From: Pelagibacterium nitratireducens
GTDB taxonomy: Bacteria > Pseudomonadota > Alphaproteobacteria > Rhizobiales > Devosiaceae
Assembly: GCF_037044555.1 (NCBI RefSeq)
Contig: NZ_CP146276.1
Span: 95,743-159,742, forward strand
Reading direction: 5' to 3'
DNA length: 64,000 bases
Position 1 is the stretch's first letter. Each line of letters opens with the position of its first letter. Below, piece after piece: positions 17,366-26,484 of this stretch. The notes under the pieces are model-generated. The model saw nothing but the letters and a program-made list of their open reading frames with translations. It had not been told where the DNA came from and searched no databases. The translations under genes and the position numbers were made by a program.

Positions 17366-17370
17366 CTTAG

Positions 17371-17427
17371 TCGCCAAACTTAAAGAGAAGGTCTTCCGGA
17401 ATGCCGTTTCGGGGGCCTTTTTCTTTT
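17371..17427 (+). ncRNA. Counter-transcribed antisense RNA (ctRNA/incA) of repABC
   Basis: It lies in the repB-repC gap on the opposite strand, between a promoter-like pair and a strong terminator hairpin, giving a ~55-nt RNA. In repABC plasmids such an RNA pairs with the repC leader and lowers RepC synthesis, setting copy number and incompatibility. Position, strand and size agree with that. Exact ends are inferred. Confidence 0.6.
17388..17427 (+). terminator. ctRNA terminator
   Basis: Stem AAGG/CCTT outside and CCGGAA/TTTCGG inside with a TGCCG loop, followed by a T-rich tail TTTTTCTTTT. Reads in the antisense direction relative to repC. Confidence 0.6.
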
Positions 17428-17452
17428 GCGCTCAATCTCCGTTAGTGGTTGC

Positions 17453-18442
17453 TCATTTCTCCCGACGGAAAGCCTCATACAACTCGCTGAGATTTTCCGA
17501 GAGGTAGTCGCCGAACGCTGTTGCGTCGGCCCCCTTCGCCTTAATAGCGATGGTGAATTTCCTGCCGGTGGTCAGCATCTCCGCAGCGACACGACCATCC
17601 GATGGCGCCCACGTGCGTTTGGATGACGCCAGTGCGGCACGACGGCGCGGCTTAGAGGCTTTCAGTTTCACGACGATCGCATCGAACCGCGCTTCGCTTG
17701 GCAACCTCCGAAAATCGGAACTTGACGCCAAGGCCCGGGCAGTGTCGACATTGGCCGGTTTGTCGAGAAGCAGCTTGAGCTCATACCAGCGATCGCGACC
17801 GACGGCCTTGGCGCGGCCGATCACTTCGAGCAGGTCCTTTGGTATCGACGCAACAGAGAGCATTTTCGAAAGCGTCGGTCGATCGACACCGATCGCGGCG
17901 AGGGCGGTCGCGTTGTCCTCGTCGAATCTTCGTTGAACGATGTCGGCGGCAAACAACGCTTTCTCGATGAAGGATGTGTTCGCTCGCGCATTGTTTTCCT
18001 GTCCTTGGGCGATCACATGATCGCGCTCGGATATCTCCTTGATGACAGCGCGTAGCTTGAGACCAAGCTCGGTTGCCGCGCGCCAGCGGAGGCGACCGAA
18101 GACCAGCATGTAGCGGCCGGGCCGTTCGGGATGCGGGCGAAGGAGGGCAGGGGAGTTCTGGCCGGAACTGCGGATCGACTCCAGGACCTGGGCGTAGTCG
18201 GCCTCATAGTCTTCCTGGTCGACGTTGAGCCTGTCGTTAGCAAAGGATTGGTCGACCAAATCGGGGTCAACCTCGATTATCGTCTCGCCCTCGAGCAGCT
18301 TGCCTGCCTGAGCCGCCATTTCGTCGATCGAGCTTATGAGCGAGCGCGATGCACCCTTGAAGGTATAGTCCCTCGCGACCGGGCGCTCGACGGGAACGTC
18401 GCCGCTGTCCATAATGTTGGCGAAGGGATTTTTCCGCGCCAT
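17453..18442 (-). CDS. repB: Plasmid partitioning protein RepB (ParB family)
   Basis: 329 residues starting MARKNPFANIMD. The ParB N-terminal domain has SIRSSGQNSPALLRPHPERPGRYMLVFGRLRWRA (about 85-120), followed by a helix-turn-helix region (AAIGVDRPTLSKMLSVASIPKDLL) that binds parS. RepB loads on parS and is moved by RepA; both also repress the operon. It is the second gene, 75 bp after repA, with a parS-like palindrome in that gap. Confidence 0.94.
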   Translation of the reverse strand: MARKNPFANIMDSGDVPVERPVARDYTFKGASRSLISSIDEMAAQAGKLLEGETIIEVDPDLVDQSFANDRLNVDQEDYEADYAQVLESIRSSGQNSPALLRPHPERPGRYMLVFGRLRWRAATELGLKLRAVIKEISERDHVIAQGQENNARANTSFIEKALFAADIVQRRFDEDNATALAAIGVDRPTLSKMLSVASIPKDLLEVIGRAKAVGRDRWYELKLLLDKPANVDTARALASSSDFRRLPSEARFDAIVVKLKASKPRRRAALASSKRTWAPSDGRVAAEMLTTGRKFTIAIKAKGADATAFGDYLSENLSELYEAFRREK

Positions 18443-18500
18443 TTGACTAGCACTCCCTTATACGGCTTATGCACCTGAAACAGCTCACCTTTTCAGCGGT

Positions 18501-18516
18501 TTTGACGGCGGTCAAC
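18501..18516. promoter_or_regulatory. Candidate parS site
   Basis: TTTGACGGCGGTCAAC in the repA-repB gap contains the perfect palindrome arms TTGAC and GTCAA. It fits the repABC parS consensus GTTNNNNGCNNNNAAC except for the first base. Some Agrobacterium plasmids have parS at this location. Confidence 0.55.
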
Positions 18517-18517
18517 A

Positions 18518-19705
18518 TCACAATCGCCCCCATGCCTGGTGGATCAGCCCCTGAATCTCAAAATTCACGGCATCCATGCTGTCAATCGCTCGATCATATG
18601 TGTCTCGATTGAAGTTCGACCGCTCGACCTCATAGAGCGTCTGCTTGGTGAGGCCAGCATCCGAGATCGCCGTGGACTTGAGCATAGGACTCTTCAGGAT
18701 TTCCTCGGCGAGCATTGACTGCATAAATCCGACCATCTGCGCCTGAGGGACGTCCGTTGGCTCGTATCGGGTGATGAGATAACGTAACCAGTCGAGCCGC
18801 ACTTCGGCGCCAGCATTCTTTATCGATTTCAAGATATTGCCAAGCATCAGCAGAAACTGGCTCATGGACATCAGGTCCAACATTTGTGGATGCACGGTGA
18901 TCAGAACCGACGTCGCGGCCGAGAGGGCGGAAAGCGTGAGATATCCGAGCTGGGGCGGGCAATCGATGACGACGATGTCATAGCGTTCACTGACTGAGTC
19001 CAACGCGCGGGCGATCCTTGTGAAGAAACGCTTACCCTCTTGAGACGACGACTGCATTGCAAGAGGCGTCTCATACTCGTATTCTTGGAGCTCGAGGTTC
19101 GCTGGAATGATGTCGAGCAACGGAAAGTTCGTCTGGCGGATCACCTCTTCGACCGGGACGGGATTATCGTATCGGATCGAATCGTAGAGCGAGGGGTTCT
19201 TATCGAGCTCCGGCTGGAAACCATGGAGGGCTGAAAGCGACGCCTGCGGATCAAGATCCACCGTCAATACTCTATGACCGGTAAGGGCAAGGTGTTGCGC
19301 GAGGTGCGCCGCAGTGGTGGTCTTTCCTGATCCGCCTTTGAAATTGACGACCGCGATGACCTGGAGCTTTTCGTCAGGCTTGCGGTAGGGCACGTACTTT
19401 TTTGAGTCCGAGCGTCCGTTCTTATCGAGATAGTGCCGAAGTTCGGTCATCTGCTCGGCCGAATAGAAGCGCCGGCCGCCGGCCACGACCAAAGGATCAG
19501 GCCCCTTCTTTTCAAGATGAAGTCGTTTTAGATTATTCGGACTGACACCTAAATAGTGGGCGGCTTCAGCCATCGAGAACCGCCGAAGTGTCTTTTGCCC
19601 CTCGGAGGGAAACTTTTCGACCCGAAGTTGATCGAGCTTGCGCGAGATCTCGGCCCCTTGGGCGAGAATTTTATCGTCAAACTCAAATTCTGGGAGAAAT
19701 GCCAT
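18518..19705 (-). CDS. repA: Plasmid partitioning ATPase RepA (ParA family)
   Basis: About 395 residues from the ATG at 19705, which starts MAFLPEFEF. In-frame starts at 19750 and a TTG at 19795 are also open, but the first gives the family's normal length. An N-terminal helix-turn-helix/MerR-like segment (FSMAEAAHYLGVSPNNLKRL) is followed by a ParA deviant Walker A (NFKGGSGKTTT), DLDPQASL and VIDCPPQLG. RepA segregates the plasmid with RepB and represses the operon. A lux-box-like repeat lies 229 bp upstream, suggesting quorum control of copy number. Confidence 0.94.
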   Translation of the reverse strand: MAFLPEFEFDDKILAQGAEISRKLDQLRVEKFPSEGQKTLRRFSMAEAAHYLGVSPNNLKRLHLEKKGPDPLVVAGGRRFYSAEQMTELRHYLDKNGRSDSKKYVPYRKPDEKLQVIAVVNFKGGSGKTTTAAHLAQHLALTGHRVLTVDLDPQASLSALHGFQPELDKNPSLYDSIRYDNPVPVEEVIRQTNFPLLDIIPANLELQEYEYETPLAMQSSSQEGKRFFTRIARALDSVSERYDIVVIDCPPQLGYLTLSALSAATSVLITVHPQMLDLMSMSQFLLMLGNILKSIKNAGAEVRLDWLRYLITRYEPTDVPQAQMVGFMQSMLAEEILKSPMLKSTAISDAGLTKQTLYEVERSNFNRDTYDRAIDSMDAVNFEIQGLIHQAWGRL

Positions 19706-19933
19706 CTCCGCTTTGTCCCTCGACGAGAAAATAGCGCCAAATTCGACCATTTGGCCAATCTGGCGCCAGTATGAGCGATTCCCGTTCTCTGGCAAGCGAT
19801 TTTAGGTTAACAAAAGGTTGCCACAGGAATGGCCGCCACCCACAGAAGCCCTGATACTTCCTGCTTTTTCCCTTTATATCAATGGTTTAATCAGGTTCCC
19901 TGAAGATGCGCGGGGCGAATTGAAGCCGCCGCC

Positions 19934-19953
19934 GCCTGGGAAGTTTCACAGGT
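19934..19953. promoter_or_regulatory. Lux-box-like repeat upstream of repABC
   Basis: Twenty bases that match the perfect lux box before the AHL synthase gene (20928-20947) at 17 of 20 positions, keeping the CCTG and CAGG arms and the identical right half. It lies between the luxR-type gene and repA, where TraR boxes lie on Ti plasmids. The rest of the 390-bp gap (19706-20097) shows no gene. Confidence 0.55.
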
Positions 19954-20097
19954 CTCCCTTCCTCCGGATGAAAGATTTCTCGCCAGGCATTGCGTCAGAA
20001 TCACCATCCGCATGATTGACTAAATCGAGCACCCTGCGCGGCGAACCCGACTGCAAGCGATGCGAAGATCGCGCACCCGACGCTCGCCCAAGTTCGG

Positions 20098-20859
20098 TCA
20101 AACCAGCTTTTGGCGCACAGCGAGCGCAACCGCATGGGTGAGATTGACCGCGCCCAGTTTTTCTCGCGCGTTTTGAAGATGGTATTCGACAGTCCGCGTG
20201 GTCGTACCAATGATCTGCGCAACTTCCGACATGCGCTTGCCTTTGGCCGTCCACGCCAAACACACCCGCTCGCGCTGGGTCAGCCGGACCCCTTGCGCGA
20301 CCGCCGGCTCAAGCATCCATCGGCGCACATAAACATCGACATGCAAGCCAATCGCTTCAGCGGCTAGAGGACAGTCTTCGAGGCAGTTATCCGGACGACC
20401 AGACGATGCAAGCGTAAACAGGACACTCCGCCCGAAACCGGCTCGTATCGGAACCGAAACGCCCGAAGTAATACCGAACGCACGCGCCTCTCCGAAGAAG
20501 CAGCGCCCCTCTCTAGACAAGTCGTCGTCCAGCTTGCCCTCGGACCACGCATAACAGCCCGTTGCTGTCCGGGCCAATTGCACCACCGGATCGATGCCGG
20601 CATAACCATTCGCCAGATAATTGCGCTGCCACGCACGCGGATACGTTGAGAACGTCTCAACTTCTGTGCCGCAGACCGAAAGATAGGCAAACCACTCAAA
20701 GCCGAGATCGGCCGCCAAATCCTTCAGCGACGATTTCACTCCGGTCATATCGCTTGCTGCTTCCAGCGAATCTCGAAGGTGATCAAGTGTCTGATTCCGC
20801 AAGCGTTCACTCCGACGTCTGTTAAACGATGCGCGCGCAAGCGCCCAGGTCTCATACAA
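20098..20859 (-). CDS. LuxR-family quorum-sensing regulator (TraR-like)
   Basis: Up to 253 residues from a TTG at 20859; the true start may be further in, as TraR proteins begin near the LDHLRDSLEA stretch. The autoinducer-binding domain has FEWFAYLSVCG, YPRAWQRNYLANGYAGIDPVV (conserved W, Y, D and P of the acyl-HSL pocket) and the GVSVPIRAGFG core. The C-terminal LuxR helix-turn-helix reads LTQRERVCLAWTAKGKRMSEVAQIIGTTTRTVEYHL. It is divergent from the AHL synthase gene and its product probably binds the two lux boxes to switch on transfer and repABC. Confidence 0.92.
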   Translation of the reverse strand: MYETWALARASFNRRRSERLRNQTLDHLRDSLEAASDMTGVKSSLKDLAADLGFEWFAYLSVCGTEVETFSTYPRAWQRNYLANGYAGIDPVVQLARTATGCYAWSEGKLDDDLSREGRCFFGEARAFGITSGVSVPIRAGFGRSVLFTLASSGRPDNCLEDCPLAAEAIGLHVDVYVRRWMLEPAVAQGVRLTQRERVCLAWTAKGKRMSEVAQIIGTTTRTVEYHLQNAREKLGAVNLTHAVALAVRQKLV

Positions 20860-20927
20860 GTTTAGCCAATCCGGCAGCGCACTTCACCATTGCAGAACCA
20901 TCTGTGCATGTGAGTCCACAAAGATTT

Positions 20928-20947
20928 ACCTGTGGAGTTTCACAGGT
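20928..20947. promoter_or_regulatory. Lux box upstream of AHL synthase and trb operon
   Basis: Perfect inverted repeat ACCTGT-(8 bp)-ACAGGT, 20 bp in all, 61 bp before the synthase start in the divergent gap. Length, symmetry and position match TraR/LuxR operators. Confidence 0.8.
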
Positions 20948-21008
20948 GGCGAAGCGGGCCGTAGCTCGATTCAAGTGCCCCACGGGAAAACCATAATCGG
21001 GGGTCGTA

Positions 21009-21638
21009 ATGCAGGCATTCGCCATACGAGGGACAACAAGTGACACGAACGAACGGGCACTTCTCACGCAGATGCACGTCCTTCGAACCCGGGTGTTCAA
21101 AGACCGGCTCGGCTGGGATGTCAAAGTCCGCAATGGGCAGGAGTTCGATGAGTACGACGCGCTGAACCCGATTTATCTTGTGCTTTGTGATGGTCGTTCT
21201 CAGGTGATCGGCTGCGCCCGCTTACTGCCCTCAACGGGTCCCACCATGTTGGCAGGCACGTTTCGGTTTCTGCTCGGCGATAGCCCCGTGCCGAAATCCC
21301 GCACGATCGTCGAGAGCTCCCGGTTCTGCGTCGAAACGAGTTCATCAACAGCTACGTCCGCGTCGGGACTACGTGAGGCAACATTGGCCCTTTTAGCGGG
21401 AGTCATCGAATTAGCGCGAAGCAATGGCTTCGACCAGATCGTCACCGTTACGGACACGCGCTTTGAGCGCGTCCTCAAGAGGGCTGCTTGGCCGCTCGAG
21501 CGGCTCAGCCCGCCGCACCCGGTCGGCAACACGATAGCGGTCGCTGGCACACTCATGGCCGACCTTGCCAGCTTCAATCGTGTGAAGCCCGACAGTTATC
21601 GTGGCCTTCTGCCCTCCGCCAAGGAAATCGCCGCCTAG
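21009..21638 (+). CDS. Acyl-homoserine-lactone synthase (LuxI/TraI family)
   Basis: 209 residues. Conserved LuxI features are visible: the arginine and Phe/Trp near LRTRVFKDRLGWDV, the acidic EFDEYDALNPIYLV stretch, GCARLLPSTGPTML, and the ESSRFCV motif. It makes an acyl-homoserine lactone from SAM and an acyl-ACP. It is the first gene of the trb operon (16 bp before trbB), as traI is on Ti and Ri plasmids, so signal synthesis and pilus genes probably share the lux-box promoter. Confidence 0.94.
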   Translation: MQAFAIRGTTSDTNERALLTQMHVLRTRVFKDRLGWDVKVRNGQEFDEYDALNPIYLVLCDGRSQVIGCARLLPSTGPTMLAGTFRFLLGDSPVPKSRTIVESSRFCVETSSSTATSASGLREATLALLAGVIELARSNGFDQIVTVTDTRFERVLKRAAWPLERLSPPHPVGNTIAVAGTLMADLASFNRVKPDSYRGLLPSAKEIAA

Positions 21639-21653
21639 TGCGGTGACCGTGGA

Positions 21654-22634
21654 ATGAGCGAATCCCTGAGAAGGTTGGTCTTCAGCCTGCGCGACTCCCT
21701 TGGCGCGACGATCACTGCTGCACTCGATGACGAGCAGGTCGTCGAGGTGATGCTAAACCCTGATGGCAAACTGTTTATCGAACGGGCAGGGCAGGGGATC
21801 GTGCATGCTGGCATGATGCTGCCCTCTGACGCCGAGATCGTCATCGGCAAGGTGGCCCACGCGCTAATAACCGAAGTGCACCGAAACCGCCCTATCATTT
21901 CCGGGGAGCTTCCGCTTGGCGGGCATCGCTTTGAGGGCATTCTGCCGCCGGCTGCGCCGAAACCCATGTTCACCATCCGAAAGCGGGCCTCGATGCTGTT
22001 CCGGCTCGATCGCTATGTTGCCGATGGCATCATGACGCCGGGCCAGGTCGAGGTCATCCGCGAAGCGATCACGAACCGGCTCAATATCGTGATCTCTGGC
22101 GGCACCGGCACCGGCAAAACCACCCTGACCAACGCAATTCTGGCAGAGCTGGTCGAGGTCACGCCGGATCATCGTCTGGTGATCCTTGAGGACACCGCCG
22201 AGATCCAGTGTTCGGCAAAGAACCATGTGTCCCTGCACACCACCGATACGGTCGATATGGGCCGTTTGCTGAAATCGACGATGCGGCTCCGTCCGGACCG
22301 CATCATCGTGGGCGAGGTTCGCGACGGTGCGGCCCTGACGCTCCTAAAGGCGTGGAACACCGGCCATCCGGGCGGAGTGACGACGGTTCACTCCAATTCG
22401 GCTCTCGCGGCTTTGACCCGCCTCGAGCAGCTTGTTGCGGAAGTGTCCACGCAACCGATGCCCGAAGTCATCGGGGAGGCGGTTGATCTGATCGTTTCCA
22501 TCGAGCGCGCGCCGCAAGGCCGCGTGGTTCGGGAAATCCTCAAGGTCGATGGGTTCCGTAATGGAACCTACCAGACGAGGCCGATTGGCAATCCAAAATC
22601 CGACAGTATGCAGGGAAAGCTCCATGTCGCGTAA
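21654..22634 (+). CDS. trbB: Conjugal transfer ATPase TrbB (VirB11 family)
   Basis: 326 residues of a type IV secretion traffic ATPase. Walker [11 protein letters not shown] is at about residue 148, Asp-box/Walker [12 protein letters not shown] about 176, and the His-box [15 protein letters not shown] follows. It powers pilus assembly and substrate transfer as a hexamer at the inner membrane. The end overlaps trbC by 11 bp. Order trbBCDEJKLFGHI matches the Ti plasmid operon. Confidence 0.96.
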   Translation: MSESLRRLVFSLRDSLGATITAALDDEQVVEVMLNPDGKLFIERAGQGIVHAGMMLPSDAEIVIGKVAHALITEVHRNRPIISGELPLGGHRFEGILPPAAPKPMFTIRKRASMLFRLDRYVADGIMTPGQVEVIREAITNRLNIVISGGTGTGKTTLTNAILAELVEVTPDHRLVILEDTAEIQCSAKNHVSLHTTDTVDMGRLLKSTMRLRPDRIIVGEVRDGAALTLLKAWNTGHPGGVTTVHSNSALAALTRLEQLVAEVSTQPMPEVIGEAVDLIVSIERAPQGRVVREILKVDGFRNGTYQTRPIGNPKSDSMQGKLHVA

Positions 22635-22980
22635 AATCCTATCGCTCACGCTCGCCCTCGCCGCAGCGTCTGTTTTCATGATTGAACCGGCGCTTGCTGG
22701 CGGCGGCGGCGGTCTTCCGTGGGAAGGCCCGCTTCAACAGATCCAGCAATCGATTACCGGCCCGGTCGCTGGCGCCATCGCGCTTGCCGCGGTCGCCATT
22801 GCCGGCGGCATGTTGATCTTCGGTGGCGAGCTAAACGACTTTGCCCGCCGTCTTGTCTTTGTCGTACTCGTCGCCGGCATTCTGCTCGGCGCAACACAGA
22901 TTGTTGCTCTATTCGGTGCTGGCGGCGCCTCGATTGGCGTGCCAGAGGTCGCCGCCGCCACAACGTCGGAACTTCGCTAG
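22624..22980 (+). CDS. trbC: Conjugal transfer pilin TrbC (VirB2 family)
   Basis: 118 residues: an N-terminal signal-like helix (residues 5-25, ending PALA), then [18 protein letters not shown] and two long hydrophobic helices separated by [11 protein letters not shown], the pattern of the VirB2/TrbC prepilin. The start ATG at 22624 lies inside the end of trbB, showing coupling. The last base of its stop is the first of the trbD GTG. Confidence 0.93.
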   Translation: MSRKILSLTLALAAASVFMIEPALAGGGGGLPWEGPLQQIQQSITGPVAGAIALAAVAIAGGMLIFGGELNDFARRLVFVVLVAGILLGATQIVALFGAGGASIGVPEVAAATTSELR

Positions 22981-23279
22981 TGGCTGAGATTGGCGACAAC
23001 CTTGATAGGGCGCGGATTCACCGCGCCCTATCAAGGCCGACCCTCCTGTTCGGGGCGGATCGTGAACTTGCGCTGGTGACTGGCCTTCTGGCCGTCATCC
23101 TCGTTTTCGTGGTCCTGACGATTGTTTCTGCGGTCCTGGGGGCGGTGATCTGGATCGTGGTCGTTGGGCTGCTGCGCATGATGGCCAAATCCGATCCGTT
23201 CCTGCGGCACGTCTATGTGCGCCACATCAAGTACCGGTCCTATTACCGGCCAACCTCGACCCCTTGGCGGAAATACTGA
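22980..23279 (+). CDS. trbD: Conjugal transfer protein TrbD (VirB3 family)
   Basis: 99 residues from GTG 22980 (overlapping the trbC stop by one base). It has the short N-terminal amphipathic part ALSRPTLLFGADRELAL, two adjacent membrane helices (about 35-75), then a basic C-terminal tail ending YYRPTSTPWRKY. It is the usual VirB3-like inner-membrane partner of TrbE. Confidence 0.93.
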   Translation: MAEIGDNLDRARIHRALSRPTLLFGADRELALVTGLLAVILVFVVLTIVSAVLGAVIWIVVVGLLRMMAKSDPFLRHVYVRHIKYRSYYRPTSTPWRKY

Positions 23280-23283
23280 TACA

Positions 23284-25722
23284 ATGGTTGCGCTAAAGAA
23301 ATTTCGGCACGCGGGGCCGTCATTCTCCGACCTTTTGCCCTACGCGGCACTGGTCGAAAACGGCATCATGCTCCTAAAGGACGGTTCGCTGATGGCGGGC
23401 TGGTATTTCGCCGGGCCGGACAGTGAAAGCTCGACCGATTTCGAGCGCAACGAGGTTTCGCGCCAGATCAATACCATCCTCGCCCGCCTCGGGACGGGCT
23501 GGATGATACAGGTCGAAGCGATCCGCATCCCAACGACAAGCTATCCCTCGCCGGAGCAATGCTATTTCCCCGACCCTGTATCGCGCCTGATTGACGATGA
23601 GCGGCGCAGGCGCTTTGAGCGTGCGGACGGCCATTTTGCGAGCCAGCACGCCATCATCCTGACCTATCGCGAGCCCGAACAGCGCAAGTCGGGATTGGTC
23701 AAATATGTTTACTCCGATGCCGACTCCCGGCGCGAAACGAACGCCGATCGCATCCTGAACAAGTTCAAGACCGCGATACGGGAATTTGAGCAATACATGG
23801 CGAACGTTGTGCAGATACGGCGGATGCAGACCCATGAGGTTGAAGAACGGGGCGGAGCCAAGATCGCCAAATATGACGATCTTTTGCAGTTCGCCCGCTT
23901 CTGCATCGTGGGGGAAACCCACCCGATCCGGCTTCCCGATATCCCGATGTATCTCGACTACGTCGTGACGGCCGAGTTCCACCATGGCCTCTCGCCACTG
24001 GTGGACAATCGCTATGTCGGCGTTGTGGCGATTGACGGTTTTCCGGCCGAGAGCTGGCCGGGCATTCTCAATTCGCTCGATCTCATGCCACTGACCTATC
24101 GCTGGTCGTCTCGCTTCATGTTCCTCGATCCCGTCGAAGCACGACAAAAGCTCGAACGGACGCGCAAAAAGTGGGTACAGAAGGTCCGGCCCTTCATGGA
24201 TCAGCTTTTCCAGACCAATTCGGGCGCCATCGACCAGGACGCCGCTTTGATGGTGGCCGAAAGTGAGGACGCCATCGCGGCGGCCAATAGCCAGCTCATC
24301 GCCTATGGCTATTACACGCCGGTCATCATGATATTCGAGACCGATGAGGCTCGCCTGCGCGAAAAGTGCGAGGGCGTTCGGCGTTTGATCCAGGCCGAAG
24401 GTTTTGCCGCGCGGATCGAAACGCTCAACGCCACCGAAGCCTATTTGGGGAGCTTGCCGGGCAACTGGTACGCCAATATCCGCGAACCGCTGATCCACAC
24501 ACGCAATCTCGCTGACATGGTGCCGCTCAATTCGGTGTGGTCTGGTGAAGCCGAAGCGCCGTGCCCGTTCTATCCGGAAGGCTCGCCCCCGCTGATGCAG
24601 GTGGCCTCTGGCTCAAGCCCGTTCCGGCTCAACCTGCATGTTGGCGACGTCGGCCACACCCTGATTTTCGGGCCAACCGGTTCGGGCAAATCCACTTTGC
24701 TCGCGCTGATCGCAGCACAGTTCCGACGCTACAAAGACGCGCAGGTTTTTGCCTTCGACAAGGGCAAGTCCATGTACCCGCTCACCGTCGCGGTTGGCGG
24801 CGATCATTACGATGTTGGCTCGGACGATGTTCTGGCCTTCGCGCCGCTTTCCGAACTGGAAACGGATTCGGACAAGGCTTGGGCGGCCGAATGGATCGAA
24901 ACGCTGATTACGATGCAGGGGGTCAAGGTCGATCCTGACCATCGCAACGCGATCAGCCATCAGATTGATCTTATGGCCAGCTCCGAACATCGGTCCCTCT
25001 CGGACTTCGTGTCGGGCGTTCAGAAGCGCGATATCAAGGATGCGCTTCAACACTACACCGTTGAAGGCCCGATGGGGAACCTGCTCGACGCCGAAAGGGA
25101 TACCCTCAAGCTTTCCGCGTTCCAGACTTTTGAAATCGAAGAGCTGATGAACATGGGGGACCGCAACCTTGTGCCGGTCCTGCTCTACCTGTTCCGTCGG
25201 ATCGAAAAGCGCCTGACGGGCGAGCCCAGCCTTATCATTCTCGATGAGGCTTGGCTGATGCTTGGTCATCCCGCTTTCAGGGAAAAGATCAGAGAATGGC
25301 TCAAGGTTCTGCGCAAGGCCAATTGCGCCGTTATCCTTGCCACGCAGTCGATATCAGACGCGACCGGCTCGGGCATTATCGACGTTCTCAAAGAGAGCTG
25401 CCCGACCAAGATTTGCCTGCCAAACGGGGCAGCCCGCGAATCTGGCACGCGCGAGTTTTATGAACGGATCGGCTTCAACGAGCGGCAAATTGAGATCGTC
25501 GCAACCGCCACTCCCAAGCGCGAATACTATGTGGCCTCGCCGGACGGGCGGCGGCTGTTCGACATGGCCCTGGGGCCAATCACCCTGTCTTTCGTGGGCG
25601 CGTCCGGAAAGGACGACATCAAGCGGATCAAGGATCTGCGGCAAGCCTACGGCGACGACTGGACTACCCATTGGCTTTTATCGAGAGGAATCGAAGATGC
25701 GACTCTACGCCAAGCTTGGTAG
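23284..25722 (+). CDS. trbE: Conjugal transfer ATPase TrbE (VirB4 family)
   Basis: 812 residues from the ATG at 23284, 4 bp after trbD. The N-terminal CagE/TrbE domain begins ALKKFRHAGPSFSDLLPY. Walker A GPTGSGKSTLLAL is at about residue 462 and Walker B LIILDEAWLML about 650, followed by ILATQSISDA, as in VirB4 ATPases. It drives pilin extraction and T4SS assembly. The end overlaps trbJ by 26 bp. Confidence 0.96.
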   Translation: MVALKKFRHAGPSFSDLLPYAALVENGIMLLKDGSLMAGWYFAGPDSESSTDFERNEVSRQINTILARLGTGWMIQVEAIRIPTTSYPSPEQCYFPDPVSRLIDDERRRRFERADGHFASQHAIILTYREPEQRKSGLVKYVYSDADSRRETNADRILNKFKTAIREFEQYMANVVQIRRMQTHEVEERGGAKIAKYDDLLQFARFCIVGETHPIRLPDIPMYLDYVVTAEFHHGLSPLVDNRYVGVVAIDGFPAESWPGILNSLDLMPLTYRWSSRFMFLDPVEARQKLERTRKKWVQKVRPFMDQLFQTNSGAIDQDAALMVAESEDAIAAANSQLIAYGYYTPVIMIFETDEARLREKCEGVRRLIQAEGFAARIETLNATEAYLGSLPGNWYANIREPLIHTRNLADMVPLNSVWSGEAEAPCPFYPEGSPPLMQVASGSSPFRLNLHVGDVGHTLIFGPTGSGKSTLLALIAAQFRRYKDAQVFAFDKGKSMYPLTVAVGGDHYDVGSDDVLAFAPLSELETDSDKAWAAEWIETLITMQGVKVDPDHRNAISHQIDLMASSEHRSLSDFVSGVQKRDIKDALQHYTVEGPMGNLLDAERDTLKLSAFQTFEIEELMNMGDRNLVPVLLYLFRRIEKRLTGEPSLIILDEAWLMLGHPAFREKIREWLKVLRKANCAVILATQSISDATGSGIIDVLKESCPTKICLPNGAARESGTREFYERIGFNERQIEIVATATPKREYYVASPDGRRLFDMALGPITLSFVGASGKDDIKRIKDLRQAYGDDWTTHWLLSRGIEDATLRQAW

Positions 25723-26482
25723 CGCGGCCCTGTCCGCTGTCCTGTCGGCCGGCCTGACTGGCGCTGCCCATGCCGGGGCGGCGGCGGGCGGCGCGACCGA
25801 ATGGACGCAGCTACTCAACAACGCCCAGCTCATCGACCTGGCCGGCACCAATGTTGAACAGGTCGGGCAGAATGCGCAGCAGATTGCCAACCAGCTCACT
25901 CAAATCCAGAACCAGATCGACCAGTACCGCACGATGCTGCAAAATCTGGAACAACTTCCAGAAAACATCTGGGGTGATGCGGTTGCCGATCTGAACCAGC
26001 TTCAACAGCTTGTCGCCCAAGGCGACGGTATCGCCTTTTCCATGGGCAATCTCGATGACGTTCTCAAAGAGCGTTTTGGTTCATATGCGGATTTCCAGGG
26101 CAGTCTGCCGGAAGATTTCTCGTCCATGTACGATTCATGGTCGCGGACCAATCGCGACACGATCGCCGGCACGCTCGCCGGGGCGGGCCTGACGGCCGAT
26201 CAGTTCCAAACCGAAGCGCAAACCATGGCGCAATTGCAGCGCCAGTCGGAAACCGCTGTCGGCCAGATGCAGGCTTTGCAGGTCGGCCATTCAATCGCCA
26301 GTCAGCAAGTTGAGCAGATGCAGAAGCTTCGCGGGCTTTTGTCTCAGCAAACCACGATGATGGGCACCTGGTATCAGTCGGAACAGGCTGAACGCGATTT
26401 GGCGCAGGCCCGCCGCGACGCCTTCTTTAACAGCAATGTTCCCTCGACCTCGGGCGGCCAGGAAATGGCCCCCAGGTGGTGA
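25697..26482 (+). CDS. trbJ: Conjugal transfer protein TrbJ (VirB5 family)
   Basis: 261 residues with a clear signal peptide (cleavage about AAHA-GAA, residue 25), so it is periplasmic or pilus-tip. The mature part is rich in Gln and coiled-coil helices (VEQVGQNAQQIANQLTQIQN). The C-terminus ends TSGGQEMAPRW, the same motif that ends the next gene, trbK. The start lies inside trbE. Confidence 0.92.
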   Translation: MRLYAKLGSAALSAVLSAGLTGAAHAGAAAGGATEWTQLLNNAQLIDLAGTNVEQVGQNAQQIANQLTQIQNQIDQYRTMLQNLEQLPENIWGDAVADLNQLQQLVAQGDGIAFSMGNLDDVLKERFGSYADFQGSLPEDFSSMYDSWSRTNRDTIAGTLAGAGLTADQFQTEAQTMAQLQRQSETAVGQMQALQVGHSIASQQVEQMQKLRGLLSQQTTMMGTWYQSEQAERDLAQARRDAFFNSNVPSTSGGQEMAPRW

Positions 26483-26484
26483 AT

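Noticed and set aside
23374..24498. Minus-strand open frame of 374 codons
   Set aside because: Shadow of trbE, whose Walker motifs and operon position are clear.
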